Shown one piece after another: positions 1 to 9,141 of a stretch of 53,820 bases of DNA. Source of the DNA: an uncultured Bacilli bacterium (lineage in GTDB: Bacteria > Bacillota_I > Bacilli_A > RFN20 > CAG-631). The position numbers and the translations under genes are program-made. The notes under the pieces were generated by a model, which was given only the letters and a program-made list of their open reading frames with translations, searched no databases and was not told the origin of the DNA. The stretch covers positions 1-53,820 of the forward strand of contig CANQVX010000012.1 of the NCBI GenBank assembly GCA_947627355.1, read 5' to 3'. Every line of letters begins with the position of its first letter. Within the stretch, counting starts at the first letter, position 1.

Positions 1-111
1 ATTATACCAAATTTTACTATTGCCAGACAAAAATGTTGTTGTTTCAAAAAACTATATTTTACTTTGTCAAGTTACTTATAATAGATAGTAAAAAAATATT
101 TTAAAAAGTAC

Positions 112-138
112 TTGTTTTTTATTTTGATTTGTTATAAA
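112..138 (+). promoter_or_regulatory. Promoter of the S10 operon
   Basis: An extended -10 (TGTTATAAA, 130-138) is preceded by TTGTTT at 112-117, a short 15-base spacer. The TGT before the -10 should compensate for the poor -35. Transcription would start near 145 and give a leader of about 120 bases. A TATAAT at 77-82 has no good -35 and is a weaker alternative. Assignment is by motif only. Confidence 0.55.
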
Positions 139-144
139 CTTTAG

Positions 145-256
145 AAGTCAGTGTGGCGATGACGTCCGAGGTTGTCGGAACGCTAATAAGCGTTGTCATT
201 GAAGTGTTCCGAGTTTTCGGACCGAGCAAGTCTAAGCCAGAATTAGGCGAAAGGAG
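145..256 (+). promoter_or_regulatory. Structured leader RNA of the S10 operon
   Basis: The leader can fold as hairpins TCCGA/TCGGA (165-169 with 175-179), AACGCT/AGCGTT (179-184 with 189-194) and TCCGA/TCGGA (208-212 with 217-221), with GATGAC/GTCATT (158-163 with 195-200) closing the first two. The same segments also allow a competing rod: GTCCGA 164-169 with TCGGAC 217-222, and TCGGAAC 175-181 with GTTCCGA 206-212. The Shine-Dalgarno AAGGAG (251-256) follows directly. In E. coli the S10 leader is bound by L4; whether this RNA does something similar is inference, and I do not recognise it as a named family. Confidence 0.6.
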
Positions 257-264
257 ATTTATAA

Positions 265-576
265 ATGGCAAAAACAAAAAAGATTAGAATTAGACTAAAA
301 GCTTATGATCACAAGATCTTAGACAACTCAGTAGCTAAAATTGTTGAAGCTGCTAAAAGTACCGGTGCTTCAGTAAAGGGACCTATCCCTCTACCAACCG
401 AAAAACAAGTGTATACACTATTACGTGCAGTACACAAAGACAAAGATTCAAGAGAACAATTTGAAATTAGAACGCACAAACGTTTACTAGACATCGTAAA
501 TCCTACAGCTCAAACTATGGATGTTCTTACAAATCTAGTTTTACCTAGTGGTGTGGATATCGAAATCAAGTTATAA
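265..576 (+). CDS. rpsJ: 30S ribosomal protein S10 (NusE)
   Basis: The 103-residue product has the usual S10 length and opens with a typical [16 protein letters not shown]-type N-terminus. S10 sits in the head of the 30S subunit and is also NusE, the NusB partner in transcription antitermination. AAGGAG lies 8 bases before the ATG. It is the first gene of the ribosomal cluster; no tuf gene precedes it within the 264 bases available, which instead hold a structured leader. rplC follows after 19 bases. Identification is secure from sequence and position. Confidence 0.97.
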   Translation: MAKTKKIRIRLKAYDHKILDNSVAKIVEAAKSTGASVKGPIPLPTEKQVYTLLRAVHKDKDSREQFEIRTHKRLLDIVNPTAQTMDVLTNLVLPSGVDIEIKL

Positions 577-595
577 GTTGTAAGGAGGAAGAAAC

Positions 596-1279
596 ATGAA
601 AGCTATATTAGGTAGAAAAGTCGGCATGACTCAAGTCTTTGCAACTGATGGAACATCCACTCCAGTAACAGTTGTTGAAGTTTTACCAAACATTGTTCTT
701 CAAAAAAGAACTTTAGAAAAAGATGGTTATGAAGCTGTTCAATTAGGTTATGAAGACAAAAAAGAAAAGAACGCTAATAAACCTGAACTTGGTCATGTTA
801 AAAAAGCAAACACTGCTCCAAAGCGTTTCATAAGAGAAGTTAAAGGCGATGAAATGAATGCTTATGAAGTGGGTAGTGAAGTTAAAGTTGATATCTTTAA
901 AGTTGGTGAATTAGTTGATGTAACTGGCTTTAATAAAGGTAAAGGATTCCAAGGCTCAATCAAACGTCATGGATATTCTAAAGGACCTATGGGACATGGT
1001 TCTGGCTATCACCGTGGAATTGGTTCAATTGCTTCAAATGGTCGTTGCAACAATAGAGTCCACCCAGGAACAAAAATGCCAGGTCACATGGGACATGAAA
1101 AAACAACAGTTTTAAATTTACAAGTTGTAAAAGTTATGCCTGAAAAGAATGCTATTTTGATTAAGGGTGCTATTCCTGGTCCAAATAGAGGCTTAATTAC
1201 AATCCGTTCAGCAGTTAAATTTACTAAACATGTACCTGCTGTTAAAGAACTTGTTAAATACAATTCTAGTGCTGAATAA
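596..1279 (+). CDS. rplC: 50S ribosomal protein L3
   Basis: The 227-residue product starts [15 protein letters not shown], the classic L3 opening, and has the conserved central loop around [15 protein letters not shown] and the [11 protein letters not shown] segment that reaches toward the peptidyl transferase centre. It is somewhat longer than a typical L3 of about 209 residues, mostly through a C-terminal tail after the last beta strand. It is an early-assembly 50S protein. The stop codon overlaps the ribosome binding site of rplD. Confidence 0.97.
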   Translation: MKAILGRKVGMTQVFATDGTSTPVTVVEVLPNIVLQKRTLEKDGYEAVQLGYEDKKEKNANKPELGHVKKANTAPKRFIREVKGDEMNAYEVGSEVKVDIFKVGELVDVTGFNKGKGFQGSIKRHGYSKGPMGHGSGYHRGIGSIASNGRCNNRVHPGTKMPGHMGHEKTTVLNLQVVKVMPEKNAILIKGAIPGPNRGLITIRSAVKFTKHVPAVKELVKYNSSAE

Positions 1280-1293
1280 GGAGGACAAAACAA

Positions 1294-1953
1294 ATGGAAG
1301 ATAAAAAAGAAGCTATGAAACTTGAAAACTTCAAATATGATGTTTTAAATCAAGAAGGCACTAAAGTTCGTGAATATGATTTAAGCAAAGATGTTTTTGG
1401 AGTTAGCTACAACCAACATTGCGTTTATGAAGCTATTTTGTTAGCTCAAGCAAATAGCCGTCAAGCAACTGCTAAGACTAAAAAGCGTAGTGAAGTTAGT
1501 GGTGGTGGAAAAAAGCCTTTCAGACAAAAAGGTACTGGTAGAGCACGTGAAGGTTCTACAAGAGCTCCACAATTTGTTGGTGGTGGCAATGTATTTGGCC
1601 CTACTGGCAATCAAAACTATAAGTTAAAACAAAACAGAAAAGAAGCTCGCTTGGCTTTAAAATCTGTTCTAGTTGAAAAAGTTTATGAAAAAGATTTAAT
1701 TATCGTTGATGAATTCAAATTTGAAAGTCCTAAGACTAAAGAATTTGCTAAAGTATTAGCAAATCTAAATGCTAAAGCAAAAGTATTATTAGTTCTTGAA
1801 GAAGAAGACGGAAATGCGATTCTATCAGCAAGAAATGTTAAAAACTTAAAAGTTGTAAGACCTACAGCTATTAATGTTTATGATATTGTTAAATATGATT
1901 CATTAATTGTAAGTGCTGCTGCACTTGCTAAAATTGAGGAGGTATTTAAATAA
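1294..1953 (+). CDS. rplD: 50S ribosomal protein L4
   Basis: The 219-residue product carries the L4 core: the basic loop with [19 protein letters not shown], which lines the exit tunnel, followed by [10 protein letters not shown]. The chosen ATG follows AAGGAGG with correct spacing and gives a short acidic/basic lead of about 8 residues before MKLENFKYD. In E. coli L4 represses its own operon through the S10 leader, which makes it the natural candidate ligand for the RNA at 145-256. The stop codon TAA shares its last base with the ATG of rplW. Confidence 0.97.
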   Translation: MEDKKEAMKLENFKYDVLNQEGTKVREYDLSKDVFGVSYNQHCVYEAILLAQANSRQATAKTKKRSEVSGGGKKPFRQKGTGRAREGSTRAPQFVGGGNVFGPTGNQNYKLKQNRKEARLALKSVLVEKVYEKDLIIVDEFKFESPKTKEFAKVLANLNAKAKVLLVLEEEDGNAILSARNVKNLKVVRPTAINVYDIVKYDSLIVSAAALAKIEEVFK

Positions 1954-2357
1954 TGGCTAAAGAAAATAAAGAAGCTGTTGTAGAAGAAAAAGTTGAAAAG
2001 AAAACAGCTAAGAAAACTACTAAAAAAGTAGAAAATACTGAAAAAAGTAGAAAGATAGTTGATAGTTATTTTGATGTTATTATTAAACCATTAGTTACTG
2101 AAAAGACAATGAAGTTAACACAAACTCAAAATAAAGTAACAGTAGTGGTTAAAAAAGATGCCTCAAAAGAAACAATCAAAGATGCATTTGAAGCAATCTT
2201 TGGTGTTGAAGTATTAAAAGTTAACACAATCAATGTTCGTCCTAAAGCAAAAAGAATGGGACGTTATGAAGGACAAGTTTCTGGTTATAAAAAAGCAATC
2301 GTAACCTTAAAAGAAGGAAACAGTCTTGACCTATTTAAAGATAATACATCTAAATAG
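1953..2357 (+). CDS. rplW: 50S ribosomal protein L23 with Lys-rich N-terminal tail
   Basis: The L23 core begins near residue 41 (YFDVIIKPLVTEKTM) and ends with RPKAKRMGRYEG and a short tail. L23 lies at the tunnel exit and docks trigger factor and SRP. The roughly 40 preceding residues are a Lys/Glu/Val/Thr-rich low-complexity tail that an ordinary L23 of about 95 residues lacks. The start is supported by GAGGAGGT in the end of rplD and by the 1-base TAATG overlap, which implies translational coupling. Similar tails occur on L5 and S5 in this cluster. Confidence 0.96.
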   Translation: MAKENKEAVVEEKVEKKTAKKTTKKVENTEKSRKIVDSYFDVIIKPLVTEKTMKLTQTQNKVTVVVKKDASKETIKDAFEAIFGVEVLKVNTINVRPKAKRMGRYEGQVSGYKKAIVTLKEGNSLDLFKDNTSK

Positions 2358-2395
2358 TTATATTAATTAAATAATCATTATAGGAGGAAGAAAAA

Positions 2396-3229
2396 ATGGG
2401 TATTAAAACATTTAAACCAATTACGCCTAGTCGTCGTAATATGACTCAATTAACCAATGATGAAATTACAAAAAGCACTCCTGAAAAAAGTTTGTTAACT
2501 TCTTTTAGTAAAAAAGGTGGACGTAATAATCAAGGTCAAATTACTTGTCGTCATAAAGGCGGAGGCCATAAACAAAAATATCGTATTATCGATTTCAAAA
2601 GAGATAAAGATGGTATCAATGGTAGAGTAGCTGCTATTGAATACGATCCAAATCGTAGTGCTAACATTGCTTTAATTTATTATGTTGATGGAGAAAAGAG
2701 ATATATCTTAGCTCCTAAAGGAATTAAAGTTAATGATGTCATCGTATCAGGTGCTAAAACAGATATCAAAGTAGGTAATGCTTTATATCTTGAAAACATC
2801 CCCGATGGTGAATTTGTTCATAACATTGAATTACATCCAGGTCGTGGAGGACAATTAATTCGTAGTGCTGGTTCTAGTGCTCAAATTCTTGGTAAAGAAG
2901 GACGTTTCGTTACATTAAGAATGGCATCTGGTGAAGTTCGTAAAATCTTAGGAACTTGCAAAGCAACAGTCGGAATTGTTGGAAACGATGAATATAACTT
3001 AGTTAACTTAGGTAAAGCTGGCCGTACTCGTTGGCTTGGAATTAGACCAACTGTTAGAGGTTCAGTTATGAATCCTAATGACCACCCACATGGTGGTGGT
3101 GAAGGTAAATCACCTGTTGGAAGACCTTCACCTATGACTCCTTGGGGTAAGAAAGCTCTTGGAGTTAAGACTCGTAAATCTAAAAAGAAATCTAACGATC
3201 TAATTGTTAGACGTAGAAATGCTAAATAA
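2396..3229 (+). CDS. rplB: 50S ribosomal protein L2
   Basis: The 277-residue product matches L2 in length and motifs: [21 protein letters not shown] near the N-terminus, and [20 protein letters not shown], the conserved segment with the His important for peptidyl transferase activity and subunit joining. It ends in the expected basic tail. AGGAGG precedes the ATG. It is one of the most conserved 50S proteins, and the call is secure. Confidence 0.98.
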   Translation: MGIKTFKPITPSRRNMTQLTNDEITKSTPEKSLLTSFSKKGGRNNQGQITCRHKGGGHKQKYRIIDFKRDKDGINGRVAAIEYDPNRSANIALIYYVDGEKRYILAPKGIKVNDVIVSGAKTDIKVGNALYLENIPDGEFVHNIELHPGRGGQLIRSAGSSAQILGKEGRFVTLRMASGEVRKILGTCKATVGIVGNDEYNLVNLGKAGRTRWLGIRPTVRGSVMNPNDHPHGGGEGKSPVGRPSPMTPWGKKALGVKTRKSKKKSNDLIVRRRNAK

Positions 3230-3243
3230 GGGGGAGAGTAAAC

Positions 3244-3540
3244 ATGGCACGTAGTATTAAAAAAGGACCATTTGCAGACGAACATTTACTTAAAAAAGTT
3301 GATGCTTTAAATGCAGCTGGTAAAAAAGAAGTTATTAAGACTTGGTCTAGAAGATCTACCATCTTCCCATCATTTGTAGAACATACTTTTGCTGTTTACA
3401 ATGGTCATGAACATGTAATGGTTTATGTAACCGAAGATATGGTTGGCCATAAGCTTGGTGAATTTGCACCAACTAGAACTTATAAAGGTCACACTGGTCA
3501 TACAGCAGAAGACAAAGCTGCTAGTGCAGCTAAGAAATAG
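3244..3540 (+). CDS. rpsS: 30S ribosomal protein S19
   Basis: The 98-residue product begins [19 protein letters not shown] and contains the [41 protein letters not shown]-type core of S19, a 30S head protein that contacts the A-site finger with S13. GGGGGAG precedes the start. A short Ala/Lys-rich tail ends the protein just before the SD of rplV. Confidence 0.97.
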   Translation: MARSIKKGPFADEHLLKKVDALNAAGKKEVIKTWSRRSTIFPSFVEHTFAVYNGHEHVMVYVTEDMVGHKLGEFAPTRTYKGHTGHTAEDKAASAAKK

Positions 3541-3551
3541 GAGGAATCAAC

Positions 3552-3887
3552 ATGGAAGCTAAAGCAAGTGTATTAAACATTAGAATTTCTCCACAAAAAG
3601 CTAAATTAGTTGTTGATTTAGTTAGAAACAAAGGTGTTCAAGAAGCTCTTGATTTATTAAAATTCACTAATAAATCTGCTTCGCCAGTTGTTTATAAGTT
3701 AATTAAATCAGCTGCTGCAAACGCTACTAACAATTTCAAAATGGATGAATCTAAATTATATGTTAAAGAAATTTGGGTTGGTCCTGGTAGAACATTAAAG
3801 CGTTTCAGACCTGCTCCAAAGGGCAGTGCTCATAAAATTTTAAAAAGAACTTGTCACATCAATGTAGTGGTAAGCGATGAAAGATAG
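3552..3887 (+). CDS. rplV: 50S ribosomal protein L22
   Basis: The 111-residue product has the L22 pattern: RISPQKAKLVVDLVRNK near the N-terminus, an AAANATNN segment, and a long beta-hairpin (VGPGRTLKRFRPAPKGSAHKI) that reaches into the exit tunnel next to L4 and the macrolide site. The hairpin looks ordinary, with no insertion or deletion suggesting macrolide resistance. It is preceded by a TAGGAGG site 5-6 bases after rpsS ends. Confidence 0.97.
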   Translation: MEAKASVLNIRISPQKAKLVVDLVRNKGVQEALDLLKFTNKSASPVVYKLIKSAAANATNNFKMDESKLYVKEIWVGPGRTLKRFRPAPKGSAHKILKRTCHINVVVSDER

Positions 3888-3901
3888 GAGGGAAAGCAAG
3901 C

Positions 3902-4579
3902 ATGGGTCAAAAAGTTAGTCCAGTTGGATTAAGAATGGGCATCAATAAAGATTTCGAAGCAAAATGGTATGCTGATAAAAAATCTTTTGGTGCAAATTTA
4001 ATAGAAGACATCAAAATTCGTGAATATTTAGAAAAGAAACTAAAAGATGCTGGTCTTGCTAAAGTAGTTATTGAAAGAACCAAAACTAATATTTCCTTAG
4101 ATCTTCAAGTAGCTCATCCAGGCATGGTGTTTGGACAAGAAGGTGCTAATATCGAAGCAATTAAAAAAGATCTTAAAAAGTTAGTTAAAGGAAAAGAACT
4201 TAAGATTGCTGTAACTGGTGTTAACAATCCTGATTTAGTAGCTATTTTAGTTGCTCAAGGAATTGCTGATCAATTAGAAAAACGTCAATCATTTAGAACT
4301 GCTCAAAAGAAAGCTATTCAACGCGTTATGAAAGCAGGAGCTAAAGGAATTAAAACAAGAGTTAGTGGAAGACTTGGTGGAACTGATATCGCTCGTAGCG
4401 AAGGTTATAGTGAAGGTATCGTACCATTACATACAATTCGTAGTGATATCGACTATGCTGCTTGTGAAGCACATACCACTTATGGTCGTTTAGGAGTTAA
4501 AGTTTGGATTTGTTGTGGTGAAATCATCCCAACAAAGGCTTCAAAACAAGATTCTTCTGCTGATGTGAAAGGAGAATAG
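3902..4579 (+). CDS. rpsC: 30S ribosomal protein S3
   Basis: The 225-residue product begins [27 protein letters not shown], typical of S3, then a KH-type RNA-binding domain, and a C-terminal domain with [15 protein letters not shown] and [11 protein letters not shown]3 lies at the mRNA entry channel and is part of the ribosomal helicase. The downstream Shine-Dalgarno of rplP lies inside its last codons. Confidence 0.97.
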   Translation: MGQKVSPVGLRMGINKDFEAKWYADKKSFGANLIEDIKIREYLEKKLKDAGLAKVVIERTKTNISLDLQVAHPGMVFGQEGANIEAIKKDLKKLVKGKELKIAVTGVNNPDLVAILVAQGIADQLEKRQSFRTAQKKAIQRVMKAGAKGIKTRVSGRLGGTDIARSEGYSEGIVPLHTIRSDIDYAACEAHTTYGRLGVKVWICCGEIIPTKASKQDSSADVKGE

Positions 4580-4584
4580 TTACT

Positions 4585-5007
4585 ATGTTAATGCCAAAAA
4601 GAACAAAATATAGAAGACCTCACATCTTAAAATACGAAGGTTTATCAAAGGGTGGAAATGAAGTTTCCTTTGGTGAATGGGGCCTTCAAGCAACAACCGG
4701 TGCTTGGATTAGTGATAGACAAATTGAAGCAGCCCGTGTTGCAATCGCAAGATATACTAAACGTGGTGGCAAAGTGTGGATTAGAATCTTCCCACAACTT
4801 GCTAAAACTAAAAAGCCACTTGAAGTCAGAATGGGTTCTGGTAAAGGTTCTCCTGAACTTTGGGTAGCTGTTGTTAAAAAAGGAAAAGTTATGTTTGAAA
4901 TAGGTGGAGTTAGTGAAGCTGATGCTAAAAAAGCTTTAAAACTTGCCTCTTATAAATTACCAGTAGACACTAAAATCGTGGCTAGAAAAAAAGTAGGTGA
5001 AGAATAA
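4585..5007 (+). CDS. rplP: 50S ribosomal protein L16
   Basis: The 140-residue product has the core sequence [17 protein letters not shown] and the Arg-rich strands typical of L16, which binds near the A-site tRNA elbow and the L7/L12 base. Two in-frame ATGs lie at 4585 and 4591. The first sits 10 bases after GGAG (4571-4574) and is preferred by spacing, giving an extra Met-Leu before the usual MPK start. The stop overlaps the ATG of rpmC by one base. Confidence 0.96.
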   Translation: MLMPKRTKYRRPHILKYEGLSKGGNEVSFGEWGLQATTGAWISDRQIEAARVAIARYTKRGGKVWIRIFPQLAKTKKPLEVRMGSGKGSPELWVAVVKKGKVMFEIGGVSEADAKKALKLASYKLPVDTKIVARKKVGEE

Positions 5008-5213
5008 TGACAAATGCTGAAATTAGAGAAACTCAAACTCCAGATCTTATTAAAAAAGTAAGTGAATTAAAGCAAGAATTATTCGCACTTCGTTTTCAAC
5101 AAGGTACAGGACAACTTACCGAAACTGGAAAAATCCGTGAAATCAAGAAAACTATTGCAAGAATTCTTACAATTTTAAGAGAAAGAAAGATGGAGGGTGC
5201 AAAACATGAATAA
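5007..5213 (+). CDS. rpmC: 50S ribosomal protein L29
   Basis: The 68-residue two-helix protein has the L29 signature [40 protein letters not shown]. It lies beside L23 at the tunnel exit. It starts in a TAATG overlap with rplP and its last 8 bases overlap the start of rpsQ, so the three genes are probably translationally coupled. Confidence 0.96.
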   Translation: MTNAEIRETQTPDLIKKVSELKQELFALRFQQGTGQLTETGKIREIKKTIARILTILRERKMEGAKHE

Positions 5214-5472
5214 AACAAGTCATAAAAGAGTTATTGTAGGTAACGTTATTTCTAATAAAAATGACAAAACAATTACTGTTGAAGTTGTTAGAAGTGAAAA
5301 ACATCCTTTGTATAACAAAAATTACATTTCATCTAAAAAGTATCGTGCTCATGATGAAAAAAATGAAGCTAATGTTGGCGATGTAGTTAAAATTGTTGAA
5401 TGTCGTCCTTTATCAGCAACTAAACGCTTCCGCCTTTTAGAAATCGTTAGCAAAGCACAAGAAAGTAAATAA
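5206..5472 (+). CDS. rpsQ: 30S ribosomal protein S17
   Basis: The 88-residue OB-fold protein contains [25 protein letters not shown] and [21 protein letters not shown], the S17 signature. I placed the start at ATG 5206, 8 bases after GGAGGG (5192-5197). An in-frame GTG at 5197 lies within the SD itself and is unlikely. The start overlaps rpmC by 8 bases. S17 is a primary 16S rRNA-binding assembly protein. Confidence 0.96.
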   Translation: MNKTSHKRVIVGNVISNKNDKTITVEVVRSEKHPLYNKNYISSKKYRAHDEKNEANVGDVVKIVECRPLSATKRFRLLEIVSKAQESK

Positions 5473-5484
5473 GGAGGGCTATTT

Positions 5485-5862
5485 ATGATTCAAAATTTAA
5501 GTAGATTAGTAGTAGCTGATAATTCAGGTGCTCGTGAAGTTATGGCTTTCCGTTTACTTGATGGCTCTAAAAGAAAATTCGCAGGTGTTGGTGATATCGT
5601 TATTTGTGCGGTAAAAGCAGCAACTCCTAATGGCGAAATTAAAAAAGGCGACATCGTTAAAGCAGTTGTCGTTCGTACTAAAAAAGCAATTCGTAGGGAA
5701 AATGGCTCACACATTTCTTTTGATGACAATGCTGTTGTTATCATAAGAGATGATTTCACCCCAAGGGGATCTCGTGTCTTTGGCCCAGTTGCTCGTGAAC
5801 TTCGTGAAAAGGGAAAAGAAGGATTTATGAAAATTCTATCCCTTGCTCCTGAAGTATTATAA
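5485..5862 (+). CDS. rplN: 50S ribosomal protein L14
   Basis: The 125-residue product begins [19 protein letters not shown] and contains the conserved [18 protein letters not shown] and [19 protein letters not shown] blocks. L14 contacts the 30S subunit at bridge B8 and is the docking site of RsfS. It is about three residues longer than usual at the C-terminus. AAGGAGG precedes it. Confidence 0.97.
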   Translation: MIQNLSRLVVADNSGAREVMAFRLLDGSKRKFAGVGDIVICAVKAATPNGEIKKGDIVKAVVVRTKKAIRRENGSHISFDDNAVVIIRDDFTPRGSRVFGPVARELREKGKEGFMKILSLAPEVL

Positions 5863-5874
5863 GGAGGTAGCCAT

Positions 5875-6192
5875 ATGTATATTAAAAAAGGTGATAAAGT
5901 CGTTGTCATTGCAGGACACGAAAAAGGAAAAGAAGGCGTTGTAATTAAAGCTTTTCCTAAAACTGAAAAAGTTATCGTTGAAGGTTTAAATATGGTTACT
6001 AAACATAATAAGCCAAATCAACAAAACACTGAAGGTACCATTACAAAAAAAGAAGCACCTATTCATGTTTCTAATGTAATGCTTATCGATCCTAAGACTA
6101 AAAAACCTACTAGAGTTAGATTCAAAGTAGAAGAAGTCAAAGGAAAACAAAGAAAAGTCAGATATGCAAAATCTGGTGCTAAATTAGACTAG
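5875..6192 (+). CDS. rplX: 50S ribosomal protein L24
   Basis: The 105-residue product shows the KOW motif ([26 protein letters not shown]) and the following [13 protein letters not shown] segment that define L24, an assembly-initiating 50S protein. AAGGAGGT lies 6 bases before the ATG. The C-terminal half is basic and typical in length. Confidence 0.96.
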   Translation: MYIKKGDKVVVIAGHEKGKEGVVIKAFPKTEKVIVEGLNMVTKHNKPNQQNTEGTITKKEAPIHVSNVMLIDPKTKKPTRVRFKVEEVKGKQRKVRYAKSGAKLD

Positions 6193-6203
6193 GAGGGAAT
6201 AAA

Positions 6204-6881
6204 ATGGCAGAACAAGAAACTAAAAAGACAGTAGCAAGAAAACCAAGAACTACTACTAAACCTGCTAGTGAAGAAACTAAAGCACCAGCAAGTAAAGCTT
6301 CAAAAACAAAAATTGAAGTAAAAGCAAATCCTAAAAAAGAATATTCAAAAATTGAATTACGTTATAAAAATGAAATTGCTCCACGTTTAATGGAAAAATT
6401 TCAATATAAATCAGTTATGCAAATCCCACGCATTGAAAAGATCGTTTTAAACATTGGTGTTGGAGATGCAACTGCAAATGCTAAATTAATTGAAGCTGCT
6501 GTTGATGATATGATGTTAATCGCTGGTCAAAAACCAATCATTACCAAAGCTAAAAAATCAATTGCAACATTTAAAGTAAGAGAAGGTATGCCAATTGGTG
6601 TTAAAGCAACTCTTAGAGGAGATAGAATGTATGATTTCCTTAACAAGTTAGTAAACATTGCTTTACCACGAGCTCGTGACTTCCATGGTGTTTCTAGCAG
6701 TTCATTTGATGGACGTGGAAATTACACTTTAGGTGTTAAAGAACAATTAATTTTCCCAGAAATTAATTATGATAAAGTAGTTAAAGTTCGTGGTATGGAT
6801 ATCGTTATCGTAACCACAGCTAAAACTGATAAAGAAGGCTATGAATTACTAAAAGAATTCGGTATGCCTTTTGAAAAGTAG
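6204..6881 (+). CDS. rplE: 50S ribosomal protein L5 with low-complexity N-terminal extension
   Basis: The L5 core starts near residue 45 ([44 protein letters not shown]) and runs through the P-loop-contacting region to the end. L5 binds 5S rRNA and P-site tRNA. The 225 residues exceed the usual 179 because of a Thr/Lys/Ala/Pro-rich tail that resembles a histone-like or PAKK-type stretch. The ATG at 6204 has a good GGAGGG site and no start is available at the core boundary, so the tail is real unless processed. Confidence 0.96.
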   Translation: MAEQETKKTVARKPRTTTKPASEETKAPASKASKTKIEVKANPKKEYSKIELRYKNEIAPRLMEKFQYKSVMQIPRIEKIVLNIGVGDATANAKLIEAAVDDMMLIAGQKPIITKAKKSIATFKVREGMPIGVKATLRGDRMYDFLNKLVNIALPRARDFHGVSSSSFDGRGNYTLGVKEQLIFPEINYDKVVKVRGMDIVIVTTAKTDKEGYELLKEFGMPFEK

Positions 6882-6893
6882 GAGGATGTTAAA

Positions 6894-7079
6894 ATGGCTA
6901 AAAAATCAATTATTGCTAAACAACAAAGACCACAAAAATTTGCTGTCCGTGAGTATACTAGATGTGCACGTTGTGGACGTCCTCATTCTGTAATTCGTAA
7001 ATTTAATTTATGTCGTATTTGTATTCGTGAACTAGCTTATAAAGGTCAAATTCCTGGCCTTAAAAAGTCTAGTTGGTAA
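6894..7079 (+). CDS. rpsN: 30S ribosomal protein S14, zinc-binding type (type Z)
   Basis: The 61-residue protein has Cys24-x2-Cys27 and Cys40-x2-Cys43, the zinc ribbon of the short S14 form, and the C-terminal [12 protein letters not shown]14 sits in the 30S head near S3 and S10. Possession of the C+ form means the cell invests zinc here; no zinc-free paralogue lies in the window. Its end overlaps the SD of rpsH. Confidence 0.97.
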   Translation: MAKKSIIAKQQRPQKFAVREYTRCARCGRPHSVIRKFNLCRICIRELAYKGQIPGLKKSSW

Positions 7080-7093
7080 AAGGAGGGTTAACG

Positions 7094-7528
7094 ATGTCAA
7101 TGACAGATCCAATTGCCGATATGCTTACTCGTATCCGCAATGCTAATCAATTAAAATATCCAACTGTTTCAATGCCATCTTCTAAATTAAAATGCACAAT
7201 TGCAGCATTACTATTAAATGAAGGTTACATTGCAAACTATACTGTTGATAGCGTAGTAGAATCTAAAAATGGAAAAGAAGAAAAAGTTTCAACAGTTAAA
7301 AAAGTGTTAACTCTAACTTTGAAATATGGTCCAGATGGTCAAAGAGTTATTAACAACTTAAAAAGAATTTCTAAACCAGGTTTAAGAATTCATGTTGGTG
7401 CTAATGAATTACCAAAAGTTTTAAATGGTTTAGGAATTGCCATTATTTCAACTTCACAAGGCGTTATGACAGACAAAGCAGCGCGTGCTAAAAATATTGG
7501 CGGCGAAGTGCTAGCTTATGTTTGGTAG
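7094..7528 (+). CDS. rpsH: 30S ribosomal protein S8
   Basis: The 144-residue product starts [19 protein letters not shown] and ends with the S8 signature [29 protein letters not shown] 7094 is 7 bases after AGGAGG (7081-7086); an ATG at 7100 gives the more usual MTDP start but with longer spacing. In E. coli S8 represses the spc operon. A loop around [16 protein letters not shown] is slightly longer than usual. Confidence 0.96.
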   Translation: MSMTDPIADMLTRIRNANQLKYPTVSMPSSKLKCTIAALLLNEGYIANYTVDSVVESKNGKEEKVSTVKKVLTLTLKYGPDGQRVINNLKRISKPGLRIHVGANELPKVLNGLGIAIISTSQGVMTDKAARAKNIGGEVLAYVW

Positions 7529-7537
7529 GAGGTAATT

Positions 7538-8077
7538 ATGTCACGTATTGGAAAAAAACATATTGACTTACCTGCTGGCGTTAGTGTAACTGTTGATGGA
7601 ATTACAGTAACTGTTAAAGGACCTAAAGGAACATTAACTAAAACATTTAACAATCTTGTAACTGTTGAAGTTAAAGATAATCAAGTTTTTGTTAATCGTG
7701 TAAACGAAACTAAGCCTGCTAAACAAATGCATGGTACAACTCGTTCTATTATCAATGGAATGGTTAAAGGTGTAACAGAAGGCTTTAAAAAGGTTTTATT
7801 AATTACTGGTACTGGTTATCGTGCTCAAATGGAAGGAAAAAACTTAGTTTTAAACTTAGGTTATTCTCATCCAATTACCATTGAACCAGTTGAAGGTATC
7901 ACAATTGAAACACCTCAACCTACTGAAATCCATGTAAGTGGTATTAATAAAGAAGTTGTTGGCCAAGTGGCTGCTGTGATTCGTTCTAAAAGAGGACCTG
8001 AACCTTATAAAGGAAAAGGTATTCGTTATAGCGATGAAATTATTAGACGCAAGGAAAGCAAGAAAGCTGCTAAGTAA
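7538..8077 (+). CDS. rplF: 50S ribosomal protein L6
   Basis: The 179-residue product begins MSRIGKKHIDLPAGVSVTVDG and ends with the L6 signature GPEPYKGKGIRYSDEIIRRKESKKAAK. Two repeated alpha/beta domains bind 23S rRNA near the sarcin-ricin loop. Length and motifs are ordinary. The ATG follows GGAGGT, which overlaps the end of rpsH. Confidence 0.97.
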   Translation: MSRIGKKHIDLPAGVSVTVDGITVTVKGPKGTLTKTFNNLVTVEVKDNQVFVNRVNETKPAKQMHGTTRSIINGMVKGVTEGFKKVLLITGTGYRAQMEGKNLVLNLGYSHPITIEPVEGITIETPQPTEIHVSGINKEVVGQVAAVIRSKRGPEPYKGKGIRYSDEIIRRKESKKAAK

Positions 8078-8102
8078 TTGCTAGAAAGGGGAAAAAGAAA
8101 TT

Positions 8103-8459
8103 ATGATTAAAAAGATTTCAAAAAATAAAGCACGTCAAAAACGTCATCAAAGAATTCGTAACAAGATTTCTGGAACTCCAGAATGTCCTCGTCTAAGTGT
8201 ATATCGCTCTAATTCTCATATGCATGTACAAATCATTGATGATGTAAATCAAAAAACATTAGTTGCTTCATCAACTTTAAACTTAAATCTTGAAAACTGT
8301 GGTAATATCGAAGGTGCTAAATTAGTTGGTGCTGATATTGCTAAAAAAGCCTTACAATTAAATATTAAAAAAGTTGTATTTGATCGTAGTGGTTATTTAT
8401 ATACTGGTCGTGTTAAAGCTTTAGCAGAAGCTGCAAGAGCTAACGGCCTAGAATTTTAG
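8103..8459 (+). CDS. rplR: 50S ribosomal protein L18
   Basis: The 118-residue product has the basic N-terminus [19 protein letters not shown] and the core [19 protein letters not shown], and ends [26 protein letters not shown], the expected end of L18. It binds 5S rRNA together with L5. The upstream site is AAGGGG. rpsE follows after 11 bases. Confidence 0.97.
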   Translation: MIKKISKNKARQKRHQRIRNKISGTPECPRLSVYRSNSHMHVQIIDDVNQKTLVASSTLNLNLENCGNIEGAKLVGADIAKKALQLNIKKVVFDRSGYLYTGRVKALAEAARANGLEF

Positions 8460-8470
8460 GAGGATATCCC

Positions 8471-9106
8471 ATGCAAGAAAACGAAAAGAAAGTACAAGAA
8501 AAAGTAGAACAACCTAAAGTTGAAAGACAAGCTGAAGGTAATAACAATCGTCACTTTCATGGCAATAATAAAAGACCTGCTAGAGCCCAACATAGACCAG
8601 CTCGTCAAGAAAAAGTTGATCCATTTGAAGAAAGAACAGTTGCTGTAAATCGTGTATCTAAAACCGTTAAAGGTGGCCGTAATATGCGTTTTGCATCTCT
8701 AGTTGTTGCTGGTAACCATAAAGGTAGTGTAGGTATGGGAACTGGAAAAGCAAAAGAAGTTCCAGATGGTATTAAAAAAGCTAGTGAAAGAGCTAGAAGA
8801 AACCAAGTAAATGTACCTATTACTGCTAGTGGAAGTATTCCTCATACTATTATTGGTAGACATGGTGCTTGTAAAGTATTTTTAAGACCTGCTCCTGAAG
8901 GTACTGGTATCGTTGCCGGTGGTCCTGTTAGAGCCGTCTTAGAACTTGCTGGAATCACAAACATTTATTCAAAGGTTTATGGTTCAAGAACTGCTATCAA
9001 CATGGTTAGAGCAACTTTCAATGCTATTGAAAACTTACAAACAGCTGAAAAAGTTGCAAGTCTTAGAGGAAAATCAGTTGAAGAAATTAAAAGTATTAAA
9101 CAATAA
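8471..9106 (+). CDS. rpsE: 30S ribosomal protein S5 with long N-terminal extension
   Basis: The S5 core begins around residue 50 ([28 protein letters not shown]) and includes [28 protein letters not shown] and [29 protein letters not shown]5 is a fidelity protein at the mRNA entry site. The 211 residues compare with about 166 usually; the extra N-terminus is rich in Glu/Lys then Asn/His/Arg/Pro. The next gene is rplO: the L30 gene rpmD that normally follows rpsE is absent. Confidence 0.96.
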   Translation: MQENEKKVQEKVEQPKVERQAEGNNNRHFHGNNKRPARAQHRPARQEKVDPFEERTVAVNRVSKTVKGGRNMRFASLVVAGNHKGSVGMGTGKAKEVPDGIKKASERARRNQVNVPITASGSIPHTIIGRHGACKVFLRPAPEGTGIVAGGPVRAVLELAGITNIYSKVYGSRTAINMVRATFNAIENLQTAEKVASLRGKSVEEIKSIKQ

Positions 9107-9141
9107 ATTTTTAAATGTATCTAGATAAGGAGGTGCACAAC

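Noticed and set aside
141-235. Closing stem TTAGA/TCTAA (141-145 with 231-235) for the S10 leader
   Set aside because: The predicted transcription start near 145 would leave most of the 5' arm untranscribed.
2881-3285. Reverse-strand frame opposite rplB and rpsS
   Set aside because: Antisense of very conserved genes, no start signals, composition unlike the other proteins.
5490-5909. Reverse-strand frame opposite rplN
   Set aside because: Exact antisense of L14 with Ser/Thr/Pro-rich composition and no ribosome site.
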